64,000 nucleotides of DNA from Bog-473 sp963791995 (GCA_963791995.1 CAWBUQ010000004.1:248001-312000), one strand, 5' to 3'. Shown: positions 26,272 to 34,886, numbered from the stretch's first letter. Notes: generated from the letters alone by a model not told the origin. Program-made: numbers and translations.

Positions 26272-27444
26272 TCAGGATCGGCCGCGTCCGCGGCGGATGA
26301 GGCTGGGCCGAGGCGCAATGACGACCGGTGGCCTCTCGTAGACGAACGGTTCCCCGCCTCCGGGACGGCGCTGGGGTGGGCGCCGGGGTGCGACGGTTCC
26401 CGATCGCATGTGACGTCGCTGACCCGACCACGGTGCCGGCGGAACCGTCAGGCGATCAGCGAGTCTGTAGGCGACGCCCTCGTAGTTCACCCGCCAACCG
26501 CGAAAGTCCGCCCACGCCTCCTCGGCAGTTCGCTCGGTGGCGAATCCCACGCTCTCGAGCATGGTCACGGCCCGCTCGAATTCAGGCAGCGTCAGCTCAA
26601 TGGGGCCCTCGGGGTTCGGATCGGGATCCACCTCCCACCCGAGCGTGGTGGCGATCCGGTTCAACAGCGTGAATCCCATGCGTAGGCACAGGCGGGCCTG
26701 GGAAGACGCCTGGCTGGGCGCAAGCGCCAGATGCATCGCTGCGGCATCGAGGACTGCGATGAGCCCGAGCAGCCACGAGTACCAGGGTTCAGGCGACCGG
26801 AACAGGAGCAGGACGGGGTAGGTGGTGTGGCTCTCGGCGACGTCGGCCGACCACTCTTCCCACGCCGCGTACAGGTCCGGGAGGGTGTCTGTGATCCCCA
26901 CGAGCTGGTGTCTGGCCAGGAGCTCGGGTCCCCAGGCCGGGACGCCTGCTCGGCTCTCGAGCAGGGCGACGAGACCCTCGCGCCGGTTGAACGAGCTGTA
27001 GAGCGCGGGCAGATACGCGATCTGGAGCGCGACGATCACGACCCAGATGGCGCCAATGGAGATATCCACGCCGGTGTCCGGCTGGCCGCCGCTGTGGACG
27101 GCGCCCACCGTGAAGAGGGCGGTGAGGGCCTGGAGCAAGCCGTCGGCGAACGAAGCACCCGCCCCGACGAGGACGAGTCCGAAGCCAAGCACGAGGGATG
27201 CCGCCCAGAACAATAGCTGCACGACGAGGGCGACCGGTCCGGTCGGCGCCAGGATGGCATCTTGGCGCTCGTAGGTCTTCGCCAGATGGGACACGAGGAC
27301 GAAGCACACGCGGACGCTCCGGTTGACCTGGAGACTCAAGCGTTCGATACCCGAAGGCCGCCGCGGGAGGACCATGGTCAGCACGACATCGGAAACGGTC
27401 ACAACTACCACGACGACGCCGACGATCGTGGCGACGACGTTCAT
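26272..27444 (-). CDS. Integral membrane protein, possible ion-channel-like
   Basis: 390 residues. Four or five membrane segments are packed in the first 160 residues (MNVVATIVGVVVVVVTVSDV; VALVVQLLFWAASLVLGFGLVLVG; GLLQALTALFTVGAVHSGGQ; AIWVVIVALQIAYLPALYSS), followed by a ~200-residue soluble, partly helical domain and an Arg/Pro-rich tail. The pattern of two helices around a short TVG-containing loop recalls two-TM K+ channels, but the selectivity filter TVGYG is not present. The function is unknown. It is convergent with the CoA-transferase pair. Confidence 0.65.
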   Translation of the reverse strand: MNVVATIVGVVVVVVTVSDVVLTMVLPRRPSGIERLSLQVNRSVRVCFVLVSHLAKTYERQDAILAPTGPVALVVQLLFWAASLVLGFGLVLVGAGASFADGLLQALTALFTVGAVHSGGQPDTGVDISIGAIWVVIVALQIAYLPALYSSFNRREGLVALLESRAGVPAWGPELLARHQLVGITDTLPDLYAAWEEWSADVAESHTTYPVLLLFRSPEPWYSWLLGLIAVLDAAAMHLALAPSQASSQARLCLRMGFTLLNRIATTLGWEVDPDPNPEGPIELTLPEFERAVTMLESVGFATERTAEEAWADFRGWRVNYEGVAYRLADRLTVPPAPWSGQRRHMRSGTVAPRRPPQRRPGGGEPFVYERPPVVIAPRPSLIRRGRGRS

Positions 27445-27603
27445 TGCCGCACGACATTGGATACGGACCGGTGCACGAGTACGAGCGTATCGAGCACCTA
27501 CGGCGAGCGCCTAGGTCACGGGTTCACTCTTCGCCCGCGACACGCGTGTGCTGCAGGGGTCTGTCCTCGGGTCCGGCCCGGCTGCCACCCTGGGTATCGA
27601 CGG

Positions 27604-28017
27604 CTAATGGCCGAGTGCCGTCTGCAGGTCCCGCACATGCTCTTGTGTCTGCTCGAGGAGCGGACGCAGCGCCTCTGCGACGTCGGCCAGCCCGAGGTCC
27701 ATTGCTTGTCGGAACCGCTGCCGGTACCGCTCGAGCTGGGTCTCCTCGAGACGCAAGTCGGCGGCCAGCGCCGCGCTACCCGTCGCGCCCTGCACTGCGG
27801 GCACTGTGGTGGACGGTGATCCGCCGAGGAAGGCGATCTGCTCGGCGAGGATCTGCGCGTGCCCCAGCTCTTGGGTCACATGTATCTTCAGCTCGTCGAT
27901 GACGCCGAGGAATTCGGCTCCTGTGACAGTGGCCACGTGGCTGATGTACTGGACGATCGACTGGTATTCACTCTGCAGGTCCTCGTTGAGGGCGTCGATG
28001 AAGCTCTCCTTGTCCAT
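27604..28017 (-). CDS. Ferritin-like four-helix protein (bacterioferritin/Dps-like)
   Basis: 137 residues. MDKESFIDALNEDLQSEYQS-IVQYISH carries the first-helix Glu and Tyr, and LKIHVTQELGHAQILAEQIAFLGG the E-x2-H metal ligands, followed by two more helices ending EQTQEHVRDLQTALGH. Small ferritin-like proteins of this type bind a di-iron site and may protect DNA or store iron under oxidative stress. It is divergently placed to the DUF4235 gene. Confidence 0.8.
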   Translation of the reverse strand: MDKESFIDALNEDLQSEYQSIVQYISHVATVTGAEFLGVIDELKIHVTQELGHAQILAEQIAFLGGSPSTTVPAVQGATGSAALAADLRLEETQLERYRQRFRQAMDLGLADVAEALRPLLEQTQEHVRDLQTALGH

Positions 28018-28151
28018 GCCGCGGCTCCGTTCGGATTGACATCATGAAGATTGTGGTTCTTTCCCCACTTGTCGACCGGCTCAATCGGGATGACAGCATT
28101 TCGTCGGCGACGGCCACGTGTGGGCAACGGGCATCGGGGTAGGAGGTCAAC

Positions 28152-28452
28152 GTGCCGGTGGTCAAGAAATATGGCTGGAAGGCAGTCACTCTGGGTCTCG
28201 GGAGCTCTGGCCGCGCTCGCCACGCAACGAGTCCTCGAGGTGATCTGGAAGGTGCTGCGCGGATCGACCCCACCGAAAGTCCCAGCGGACCGCCGCTCGT
28301 CCTGGCAGGACGCCCTGAGCTGGGCGGTCGCAACCGGTGTCGGCGTCGGTGTGACGAGACTCATCGCAGTGCGCACGGCGTCGGCCTTGTGGGAGGCGGC
28401 TGTTCACGAACCACCGCCTGAACCTGGACTCGTGGCGTCGGGCACGTCGTAG
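28152..28452 (+). CDS. DUF4235 small membrane protein (one frame break)
   Basis: GTG start at 28152 with AGGAGG 5 bp upstream gives MPVVKKYGWKAVTLG. An extra base near 28197 shifts the frame; corrected it continues SGALAALATQRVLEVIWKVL, PADRRSSWQDALSWAVATGV and ends near 100 residues. This matches the actinobacterial DUF4235 family of two-helix membrane proteins, which have no known function. The expected second membrane helix (ALSWAVATGVGVGVTRLIAV) is present. Confidence 0.72.
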
Positions 28453-28551
28453 CGGCGTCGCCGGCCTGGCCCCCGAGTCGTTCATGTACTTGCACGCGTG
28501 ATGTTGCACGCCCGCGGCGGCGCGGGACCATCTCCTGGTAGAACGGCCCCT

Positions 28552-29334
28552 ATGGCCGCTGATCGGATGTTGGACATGGTCGGCCGCGCCGGCGGGCCTT
28601 TGGCCGACGCCACTCTCTGGCACCTTGAGGTTGTCGAAACGGGACTGCTGAGCCCCGCCATGCAGAGGATGGTCCTGACTGCTCCCGGTCTCGACGAACT
28701 TCGGTACACCGCCGGTCAGGATCTGATGTTGCGTGTGCCTCACAGGGACGGGAGAGTGACGAATCGCCGCTATACGATCCGTTCGTACGATGCCCCGCGG
28801 GCGGCGGTCACCATGGACGTCTCTCTCCATGGCGCGGGCCCGGGGACTGATTGGGTTCGTGCCGCCAGAATCGGTGATCGGATCGATGCGATCGGCCCAC
28901 GAGGGAAGATCACCGCGCGAGTGGACGCCGATTGGCATCTCTTCGTCGCCGACGAAACCGGCATGCCCGGGGCGCTGGCGATGATGGAGGCACTGCCATC
29001 GAAATCGTCCGTCACTGCGCTCTTCGAGATCGACGTACCGGCCGAGCAGCAGGAGCCAGCGTCGAGCGAAGGGCAGCGCTTGCAGCTGCGCTGGAGCCAC
29101 CGGTCCGGTCGCTCGGCGCCGGGTGATCCGCAACTGCTGCGGGCGGCGTTGGCCGATGTCGCCCTGCCCGATGGGATCGGACATGTCTACGTCGCGGCGG
29201 AGGCGGGAGTGGTGCGGAGCATCCAGCGAGATCTGGCCGACCGGGGTCTGGGGCACGATCAGACTTCGGCCAAGGCGTACTGGCGACGCGGCCTCCCCAA
29301 CGCAGATCACGGAGAGCCTGCTCGCCAGGAATGA
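28552..29334 (+). CDS. Siderophore-interacting protein (FAD-dependent ferric reductase family)
   Basis: 260 residues from the ATG at 28552; an ATG at 28498 would add 18 Gly/Pro-rich residues. The FAD-binding motif NRRYTIRSYD (R-x-Y-T/S-x-R) and the NAD(P)H-binding lobe ending AKAYWRRG (SIP family Y-W-R-x-G) are present, with ADETGMPGALAMMEALP between them. Family members reduce ferric siderophores inside the cell to release iron. No siderophore biosynthesis or uptake gene is adjacent; the neighbouring ferritin-like gene suggests an iron-related micro-region. Confidence 0.87.
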   Translation: MAADRMLDMVGRAGGPLADATLWHLEVVETGLLSPAMQRMVLTAPGLDELRYTAGQDLMLRVPHRDGRVTNRRYTIRSYDAPRAAVTMDVSLHGAGPGTDWVRAARIGDRIDAIGPRGKITARVDADWHLFVADETGMPGALAMMEALPSKSSVTALFEIDVPAEQQEPASSEGQRLQLRWSHRSGRSAPGDPQLLRAALADVALPDGIGHVYVAAEAGVVRSIQRDLADRGLGHDQTSAKAYWRRGLPNADHGEPARQE

Positions 29335-29384
29335 TCACGCGTGGGCTCTGACCGTCCGGGATCTGCGTGCAGAGGGAGGAAGAC

Positions 29385-30364
29385 ATGAAGGACATCAAGC
29401 TGGGTGATCTGGAGGTATCCCGGATCGGGCTGGGTGCGATGGGGATGTCCACGGCCTACATCGACAAGCAGTGTCGATGAGACCCAAGCCGTCGCGACGA
29501 TCCACCGCGCCATAGAGCTGGGGGTCACCCTCATCGATACCGCCGAGATCTATGGCCCCTACGCCAACGAAGAGCTTGTCGGGACGCGCGCTCAAGGGTC
29601 GGCGCGACCAGGTCGTCCTCGCCACCAAGTTCGGCATGATCTCGCACGTCGGCGGCGGTCCGGGGCATCTCGACAGTTCTCCGGCGAACATCCGGCTCGC
29701 TGTCGAAGGTTCGCTCGAACGGCTCGGCACCGATTACATCGACCTCTACTACCAGCACCGTGTCGACCCGAAGACGCCGATCGAGGAGACCGTGGGAGCT
29801 GTCGCCGAGCTGGTCGCCGAGGGCAAGGTCCGTCATATCGGTTTGTCCGAAGCCGCGCCCGAGACGATCCGTCGCGCGCATGGCGTGCATCCGGTGACGG
29901 CCCTTCAGTCCGAATACTCGTTGTGGACCCGGGACCCTGAGGCCAAGGTGTTGCCCGTCCTACGCGAACTCGGCATCGGGTTCGTCGCCTACTCGCCGTT
30001 GGGCCGCGGGATGCTCACAGGAGCTATTCGGTCCGTCGATCAGCTCGACGCTGCCGATTTCCGCAGGTCGAACCCGCGATTCACGGGGGAGAACTTCGAT
30101 GCCAACTTGGCCAGCTTGAACGAGGTCGAAGCGGTCGCAGTCGACGCCGGAGTGACGCCGGCGCAGGTGGCGCTGGCCTGGCTCTTGGCCCAGGGTGACG
30201 ACATCGCCCCGATCCCAGGCACCAAGCGGATCTCCCGGCTCGAGGAGAACGTCGGTGCGGATGCGGTGCATCTGAGTGCCCCTCAACTCGCTCGGCTCGA
30301 CAACGTGCCCCCGGCGGCTGGCGACCACCACACGGAGGAGCAGTTGCGGATGATCGAACGATGA
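29385..30364 (+). CDS. Aldo/keto reductase (two frame breaks)
   Basis: ATG at 29385 with AGGGAGGA 4 bp upstream. MKDIKLGDLEVSRIGLGAMGMS and, after an extra base near 29474, VATIHRAIELGVTLIDTAEIYGPYANEELVG contain the catalytic Asp and Tyr of the AKR barrel; after a second extra base near 29585 the frame continues with LKGRRDQVVLATKFG (Lys) and DYIDLYYQHRVDP (His), completing the tetrad. The NADPH-binding end is IPGTKRISRLEENVGA. Corrected length is ~325 residues, as in the YajO/IolS-like subgroup. Substrates are usually aldehydes or ketones. Confidence 0.85.
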
Positions 30365-30409
30365 TCGCCGGCGAAAAGGGACGCGCCGGCGAGTAGGCCG
30401 CGGCCCGTA

Positions 30410-31636
30410 TCAGCCGGCGCTGACGCGTGGCGCAGGGGTGAAAGTCACCGGCAGCGATTCGATGCCGCCGATGAAATTGACCGGTCGATTCTGAGGGAGC
30501 TCGTCACTGGCCAACGTGATGTCGGGCAGACGCAGGAGCAGTTGTTCGAACATCGTCCGCAGCTCGATCCGGGCGAGCTGGTTGCCCAAGCAGAAGTGGG
30601 CACCGAAGCCGAAGGCGACGTGCGGGTTCGGCTCGCGCCCGACGTCGAAGGTGTCCGGTGCGTCGAACGTCTCCTCGTCGCGGTTTGCCGACGGGTAGAT
30701 CAGCAGGAGTTCGTCCCCCTTCTTGATCTTCGCGTCTCCCATCGTCACGTCATGTGTCGCCGTCCGGGCCATGTTCTTGATGGGGCTGACCCAGCGCAGC
30801 ATCTCTTCGACGGCGGTCGAGAGAAGGTAGGGGTCCGCCTGAAGCCGACGCAGCTGCTCTGGGTGTTGCTGCAGCGCGTACATCCCACCGCTGGTGACGT
30901 GGCGCGTCGTCTCGTCCCCGCCGACCAGGATGAGGAGACTCTCGTAGACCAGGGACTCGTCGTCGAGACGGTCGCCGTCAATCTCGGCGTGCACCAGGAC
31001 TCCGATGAGGTCGGTGTCGTTCCCGGTGCGACGACGGTCGTCGAGGACGGGACGGATGTAGTTCGAGTATTCCGTGAAGGCGTTCGCGGCGCCGACGATG
31101 ACGTCCTCATCGAAGCTCCCCTGAGACCGCAGCATGTCTTCGGACCAGCGAAGGAGATCGTCTCGGTCCTCGTCGGCGACGCCGAGCATGTCGCCGATCA
31201 CCGTCAGCGGCAGGGGCGCGGCGATGTCTTTGACGAAATCGCACGAACCTTGCTCACACACCTGGTCGATGACGTCGTCACAGATCTTTCGGACGTGCTC
31301 TTGCATCTCGCGTACCCGCCGAGGGGTGAAGCCAGAGCTCACGAGGCGCCGCCGCCGGACATGTTCGGGTGCGTCGAGGTCGATCATGAACGGGAGTGGC
31401 GGAAATTTGGGACGGATCCCCTCGGCGTTGGAGAACGTCGCCGTGTCGGTCGCCACAGCCTTGACGTCGGCGTACCTGGTGACTCCCCACACCTCGTTGG
31501 CTTCGTCGAACCAGAAGGGCGCTGTCCTGCGCATGTAGGCGTAGGCCTCGAAGGGGTCCGAGGCGTAGAACTCTCCGCTGATCAGATCGATGGTGGGTTC
31601 GACGCCGGCGCCCGCCTCGCTGCGGATCGTGGTCAC
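30410..31636 (-). CDS. Cytochrome P450
   Basis: 408 residues from the GTG at 31636, chosen because AGGAGG lies 6 bp upstream. The I-helix oxygen-activation motif is LLILVGGDETTRH, the K-helix E-x2-R is in AVEEMLRWVSP, and the heme-Cys loop is FGFGAHFCLGNQLARIE. It is a soluble bacterial P450 similar to the actinobacterial CYP families that hydroxylate steroids, terpenes or fatty acids. No ferredoxin gene is adjacent. It is intact and transcribed alone towards the AKR gene. Confidence 0.93.
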   Translation of the reverse strand: MTTIRSEAGAGVEPTIDLISGEFYASDPFEAYAYMRRTAPFWFDEANEVWGVTRYADVKAVATDTATFSNAEGIRPKFPPLPFMIDLDAPEHVRRRRLVSSGFTPRRVREMQEHVRKICDDVIDQVCEQGSCDFVKDIAAPLPLTVIGDMLGVADEDRDDLLRWSEDMLRSQGSFDEDVIVGAANAFTEYSNYIRPVLDDRRRTGNDTDLIGVLVHAEIDGDRLDDESLVYESLLILVGGDETTRHVTSGGMYALQQHPEQLRRLQADPYLLSTAVEEMLRWVSPIKNMARTATHDVTMGDAKIKKGDELLLIYPSANRDEETFDAPDTFDVGREPNPHVAFGFGAHFCLGNQLARIELRTMFEQLLLRLPDITLASDELPQNRPVNFIGGIESLPVTFTPAPRVSAG

Positions 31637-31864
31637 GAATCGCCTCCTCAGTCTCGCGGGCCGACGTCCACCGATCGGCCGGGCGGCGCCACGATACCCC
31701 GCATGGGCGCACCCGATAGTCGGTTGCCGCTCGCATCGAACGCCTCGCAGACGTGTCGCTGCCGGGGCTTTCCGTGGAGCGCCGCCTCTTGACAACGGGA
31801 CTCGGGAGCGTTGGGTGATCGGTGGAGAGGTGCGCCACGGGCACCTGCATGAAGCGAGGTGCAC

Positions 31865-32070
31865 ATGACCTCAAGCGTCATGGGCGACCCGGAACCCGAC
31901 GAGCAGGCCACCGACCTGATGGGGCGCCGCGAACCAGATGAACAGGCAACCGACGTCATGGGCGGTAGCGGCGAGCGGACCGGAAAGAGCGGCTCGTCCC
32001 CGAACACGAGGAGGAATCGCAGCACGCCTTCATCTACCCTGGGAAGCCTCAGAGGGAGGTGCAGCGATGA
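31865..32070 (+). CDS. Small acidic protein with a 13-residue tandem repeat (frame break)
   Basis: ATG at 31865. Two copies of an EPDEQATD-containing unit, DPEPDEQATDLMG and RREPDEQATDVMG, are encoded by DNA that differs mainly at synonymous third positions (CCC/CCA, GAC/GAT, GAG/GAA, GCC/GCA), strong evidence for coding. After one lost base near 31975 the frame RKERLVPEHEEESQHAFIYP continues to a TGA at 32068-32070, which overlaps the ATG of the zinc-finger gene (ATGA). Corrected length is ~68 residues. I know no family for it. Confidence 0.55.
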
Positions 32071-32411
32071 CGGATTCCTTCGACGGAGAGGTCCCACCAA
32101 GCGGGACCGGTTGCGTTGAGTGTCTCGAGGTCGGTGGCTGGTGGCTGCACCTGCGGCGGTGCGCCGAGTGCGGTCACATTGGCTGTTGCGACAACTCGCC
32201 CAGTCAGCACGCGACCGCGCATGCTCACGCGTCGGGTCACTCGGTCATCCGCAGTTTCGAGCCCGGTGAAGACTGGTTCTGGAACTACCGAACCAACGAG
32301 TACATGGAGGGGCCTCCGCTCGCACCCCCGCAGCATCATCCGCTGGACCAGCCAGTGCCGGGGCCAGCGGGACGGGTCCCCGCGAACTGGCAACAGCTTC
32401 TCGTGGACTAG
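32067..32411 (+). CDS. UBP-type zinc finger protein
   Basis: 114 residues. Cys pairs in GCVECLEVGGWW, LRRCAECGHIGCCDNSP and His residues in QHATAHAHASGHSVIRSFEPG reproduce the bacterial ZnF-UBP fold, related to the ubiquitin-binding finger of eukaryotic deubiquitinases; the C-terminus has the aromatic segment DWFWNYRTNEYM. Stand-alone bacterial members have unknown partners, since most hosts lack ubiquitin. Its start overlaps the stop of the acidic repeat protein, so the two are probably translationally coupled and may interact. Confidence 0.82.
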   Translation: MTDSFDGEVPPSGTGCVECLEVGGWWLHLRRCAECGHIGCCDNSPSQHATAHAHASGHSVIRSFEPGEDWFWNYRTNEYMEGPPLAPPQHHPLDQPVPGPAGRVPANWQQLLVD

Positions 32412-32560
32412 ACCGACGCAACCGGGTCGCGCCCCGGGGTAGGGCGTTGCGAACCTCTGAAGGACCTCGGTGACGGGCCAGCCGCAGACGCGTATGTTGG
32501 TGGCTCCAATGGGGGCCCGAGCGCACGGCCCGGTAGCACGATGACAGAGAGGCGCTGCTG

Positions 32561-32749
32561 ATGAGTAACGAGAACGACGACATCAAGACGGCAACGTCGA
32601 AGCTCACCGATGCCATGAGCGGGCTCTTGCGGGCCATCGATGCGGTCGGAGACGAAGGTGCGGCCGCCAAGGAGATTCCCGACGAGTTGCCCGATCAGCT
32701 GGAGAGCTTGGCTGCCCGTTTGAATGCCGCTCTTGGATTCGACGGCTGA
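32561..32749 (+). CDS. Small helical protein of unknown function
   Basis: 62 residues (MSNENDDIKTATSKLTDAM..., ELPDQLESLAARLNAALGF), acidic, with heptad-like Leu/Ala spacing suggesting two helices. GAGAGGCG lies about 8 bp upstream of the ATG. It has no Cys or membrane segment and I do not recognise the family. The codon use is ordinary for the region. A GC-rich hairpin follows. Confidence 0.55.
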   Translation: MSNENDDIKTATSKLTDAMSGLLRAIDAVGDEGAAAKEIPDELPDQLESLAARLNAALGFDG

Positions 32750-32773
32750 ATTCAGACGCTCTCGGGTCACGGG

Positions 32774-32790
32774 CGGCCGCTTCGCGGCCG
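32774..32790. terminator. Short GC-rich hairpin between convergent genes
   Basis: CGGCCGC-TTC-GCGGCCG, a perfect 7-bp stem with a 3-nt loop, in the 60-bp gap between convergent genes ending at 32749 and 32809. It lacks a U-tract, so terminator function is only probable. Confidence 0.5.
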
Positions 32791-32808
32791 GAAACCAGCC
32801 CGCCTGGC

Positions 32809-33235
32809 CTACCGGTCGAAGGAGAGGTCGAAGTCCTTGCGCCACGTTCGCGCCGCTGTCGTCGGAGGCGTCCCAATGACCCTCGACGCGCTCGGGGGTC
32901 ACCGTGGCGACGAACCGCTGGTAGAAGTCGGAGTCCTCCCGCAACATCTGCCATGCACCGCCGCCGAATTCCATGCTGAAGAGCCGCGAGGTGGGCCGGG
33001 GATCGTGGTACAGGGCGAACAGCTGTCCGGCTGCGTCACTCCGCCCGATGACGAAATGCCATAACGGCTCGCCATCGAGTTCTGTTTCTATCTCGATGAA
33101 GGCCTCGCCGAGCCAGCGCACACTGGCGCGTCCGTATTGACGGACGTCGGGAGACTCGAGGAACCAGGCGCCGGTGACGGTCAAGGTCCACTCGCCGAGG
33201 AGGACTTCGAGCGCTTCGAGGTCGGGGTTGCGCAT
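32809..33235 (-). CDS. DUF1579-like / lipocalin-type small protein (one frame break)
   Basis: Starts at 33235 with MRNPDLEALEVLLGEWTLTVTGAWF. Alternating hydrophobic strands (GRASVRWLGEAFIEIETEL, PLWHFVIGRSDAAGQLFALY) fit a ten-strand barrel of the DUF1579 or heme-binding lipocalin kind. One extra base near 32843 shifts the end; corrected, it reads DSGANVRKDFDLSFDR and stops at 32809 (~141 residues). It is divergent from the ArsR operon and shares its tandem palindromes, so it may also be controlled by that ArsR. Confidence 0.7.
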
Positions 33236-33293
33236 GGCGCAGTCCTTCTTACCGGGTGGCGGGAACCGACGCGTGCAGGGGCCTTGCAGATCG

Positions 33294-33326
33294 GTAACGA
33301 GTACGTTACGGTAACGCAGGTGTTAC
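33294..33326. promoter_or_regulatory. Tandem ArsR-type operators in a divergent promoter
   Basis: Two copies of GTAAC-N6-GTTAC, at 33294-33309 and 33311-33326, separated by one base. A plausible promoter (TTGCAG 33284-33289, 17 bp, TACGGT 33307-33312) runs through them towards the ArsR gene. The position between the divergent genes starting at 33235 and 33348 fits control of both. Confidence 0.72.
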
Positions 33327-33347
33327 TGAACGGAGCCGTCCCGGGGC

Positions 33348-33671
33348 GTGGTCGTGGCAGGTGAGTCCGCCGCCTTCGACGCCCTCGCCGATGGCTACCG
33401 CCGCGAGATCCTCGCCATGCTCCGGCAGGGTGACCGGGCAGTGCACGAAATCGCCGAGGAGCTGCCGATCAGTCGGCCGGCCGTGTCGCGTCATCTGCGC
33501 CTTCTGAAGGAGGCCGGCTTCGTCGAGGAGGAGGCCGTCGGGACCCGCCGCCTCTACCACCTCAAGGACGAAGGGGTCGAAGCGGTTCGCCGGTACCTCG
33601 AGACGGTGTGGGGCGAGGCGGCGACGAGGTTCCGCATCGTTGCAGAGAACGTCGACGGAGATGTCCGGTGA
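33348..33671 (+). CDS. ArsR-family repressor of an SRPBCC operon
   Basis: 107 residues from the GTG at 33348 (a GTG at 33354 is also possible). FDALADGYRREILAMLRQGD, IAEELPISRPAVSRHLRLLKEAG and GTRRLYHLKDEG are the ArsR winged helix of the group paired with AHSA1-type proteins. No metal-binding Cys cluster is present. It ends GTGA-overlapping the SRPBCC start. It heads a four-gene set (33348-34829) with overlapping or touching ends, and the tandem palindromes just upstream indicate autoregulation. Confidence 0.88.
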   Translation: MVVAGESAAFDALADGYRREILAMLRQGDRAVHEIAEELPISRPAVSRHLRLLKEAGFVEEEAVGTRRLYHLKDEGVEAVRRYLETVWGEAATRFRIVAENVDGDVR

Positions 33672-34117
33672 ATGAGCCGCTCGAGCTGGCTTTCGAGGTT
33701 GCGTGCCGACCCGAGACCGCCTTCTCCATGTGGACGACACGCGCGTCGTTGTGGTGGCCGGCCGATCACTCCGTGAGCGGCGAACGCGGCCTCGAGGTCG
33801 TCTTCGAAGAAGGGGTTGGAGGCCGAATCTTCGAGCGGACGCCGTCGGGTGCCGAGCACCAGTGGGGAAGGATCACGACGTGGGAGCCGCCATCCCGGCT
33901 CGGGTACACCTGGCATCTGCGTTTCGCACCCGAAGACGTGACCGACGTGGAGATCCAGTTCATCGACATCGGTGAAGACCGCACCCGCGTCGAGATCGTG
34001 CACGGCGGTTGGGACCGTCTGGGTGAGCAAGCACCCCAGCGTCGGGAGGGGAACCGGCTTGGTTGGACGTCGGTCCTCCCGCACTTCGTAGACGCAATCG
34101 CGAGAGGAGAAGGCTGA
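33668..34117 (+). CDS. SRPBCC / AHSA1-like protein, second copy
   Basis: 149 residues from the GTG at 33668, overlapping the ArsR stop. LELAFEVACRPETAFSMWTTRASLWWPADHSV and GGRIFERTPSGAEHQWGRIT plus LGYTWHLRFAPEDVTDVEI define the AHSA1-type START fold. It parallels the pair at 8.2-9.0 kb but is only distantly similar, and this copy is intact, which supports the view that the first pair is two genes and not a fusion. The ligand is unknown. The next gene starts within its stop codon. Confidence 0.87.
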   Translation: MNEPLELAFEVACRPETAFSMWTTRASLWWPADHSVSGERGLEVVFEEGVGGRIFERTPSGAEHQWGRITTWEPPSRLGYTWHLRFAPEDVTDVEIQFIDIGEDRTRVEIVHGGWDRLGEQAPQRREGNRLGWTSVLPHFVDAIARGEG

Positions 34118-34527
34118 TGGCTGCCGGCACCAAAGAAGATCCGTGGGTCCTGAAGACGCCCCCGGGGACCTCCGAATACACGATGTACCGGGACGACGAG
34201 TCGGATCCAGCGCTCATCGTCTGCCAGGTCGGCTCGACGAAACTCACGTATCAGGCTCGAGCGATCGAAGACCTCGCCACGTGGCTGCGCCAGCAGGGTG
34301 ACTGGGTGTCGCTCGGTTCTGCCGACGAAGGCAAGGACGCTGCTCCGGGAACGGTCGAGGAGTTCGGACGGGCGGCATCGAACCCCGTAGGCGGCTGGTA
34401 CGGGATGCGCAAGGGCTACCGGGGCCGCTTCGCCATGTACATGCCACCGCTCCTCGAGGCGCTTGGTCTGGCCGAGGTGACCCACGATGCCCGGAACAAC
34501 AAGATGCGTGCGAAGGGAAAGTCATGA
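34117..34527 (+). CDS. Conserved hypothetical protein in the ArsR/SRPBCC operon
   Basis: 136 residues, ATG at 34117 overlapping the previous stop (TGATG). EDPWVLKTPPGTSEYTMYRDD opens a soluble alpha/beta protein, VCQVGSTKLTYQARAIEDLATWL and GGWYGMRKGYRGRFAMYMPPLLEALGLAEV follow. I recall this general type from actinobacterial genomes beside ArsR/SRPBCC genes but know no function. No signal or membrane segment is seen. It overlaps the next gene by 4 bp. Confidence 0.7.
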   Translation: MAAGTKEDPWVLKTPPGTSEYTMYRDDESDPALIVCQVGSTKLTYQARAIEDLATWLRQQGDWVSLGSADEGKDAAPGTVEEFGRAASNPVGGWYGMRKGYRGRFAMYMPPLLEALGLAEVTHDARNNKMRAKGKS

Positions 34528-34829
34528 GCACCGTCAAGGTCGTTCGCTACAAGACCAAGCCCGAGCACGCGGAGACAAATGCCGACCTGGTGCGAGCCGT
34601 TTTCGAGGAACTCGCTGCAGATGACCCTGGCGGCCTCCGCTACGCCACCTACCGTTTGGAGGACGGCGTGACCTTCGTGCACGTCGCTTCGATCGAAGGG
34701 GAGACGAATCCCTTGGTTGCCTCGGCCGCGTTCAGCCGATTCCAGGCCGGCATCGCAGATCGGTGCGAGGAAGGTCCGATCGCGATGGACGCCACAGTCG
34801 TCGGCTCATATTCCCTGCCGATCGACTAA
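34524..34829 (+). CDS. ABM-like ferredoxin-fold small protein
   Basis: 101 residues, ATGA overlap with the preceding gene. MSTVKVVRYKTKPEHAETNADLVRAVFEELA, then YATYRLEDGVTFVHVASIEG and AFSRFQAGIADRCEEGP give the beta-alpha-beta-beta-alpha-beta order of dimeric antibiotic-biosynthesis-monooxygenase-like proteins. Catalytic residues of true monooxygenases are not conserved enough to claim activity. Last gene of the four-gene operon; a stable hairpin follows 25 bp downstream. Confidence 0.68.
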   Translation: MSTVKVVRYKTKPEHAETNADLVRAVFEELAADDPGGLRYATYRLEDGVTFVHVASIEGETNPLVASAAFSRFQAGIADRCEEGPIAMDATVVGSYSLPID

Positions 34830-34853
34830 TCCCCGTTTTGGTGTCCTTTTCCG

Positions 34854-34886
34854 GCGCAGTTCCTGATACGGCCTCAGGAACTGCGC
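34854..34886. terminator. Strong hairpin after the ArsR/SRPBCC operon
   Basis: A perfect 13-bp stem, GCGCAGTTCCTGA pairing with TCAGGAACTGCGC around a 7-nt loop TACGGCC. A T-rich stretch (GTTTTGGTGTCCTTTT) precedes it on the plus strand, so it may terminate transcripts from either side; the only gene reading into it is the operon upstream. Confidence 0.7.
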
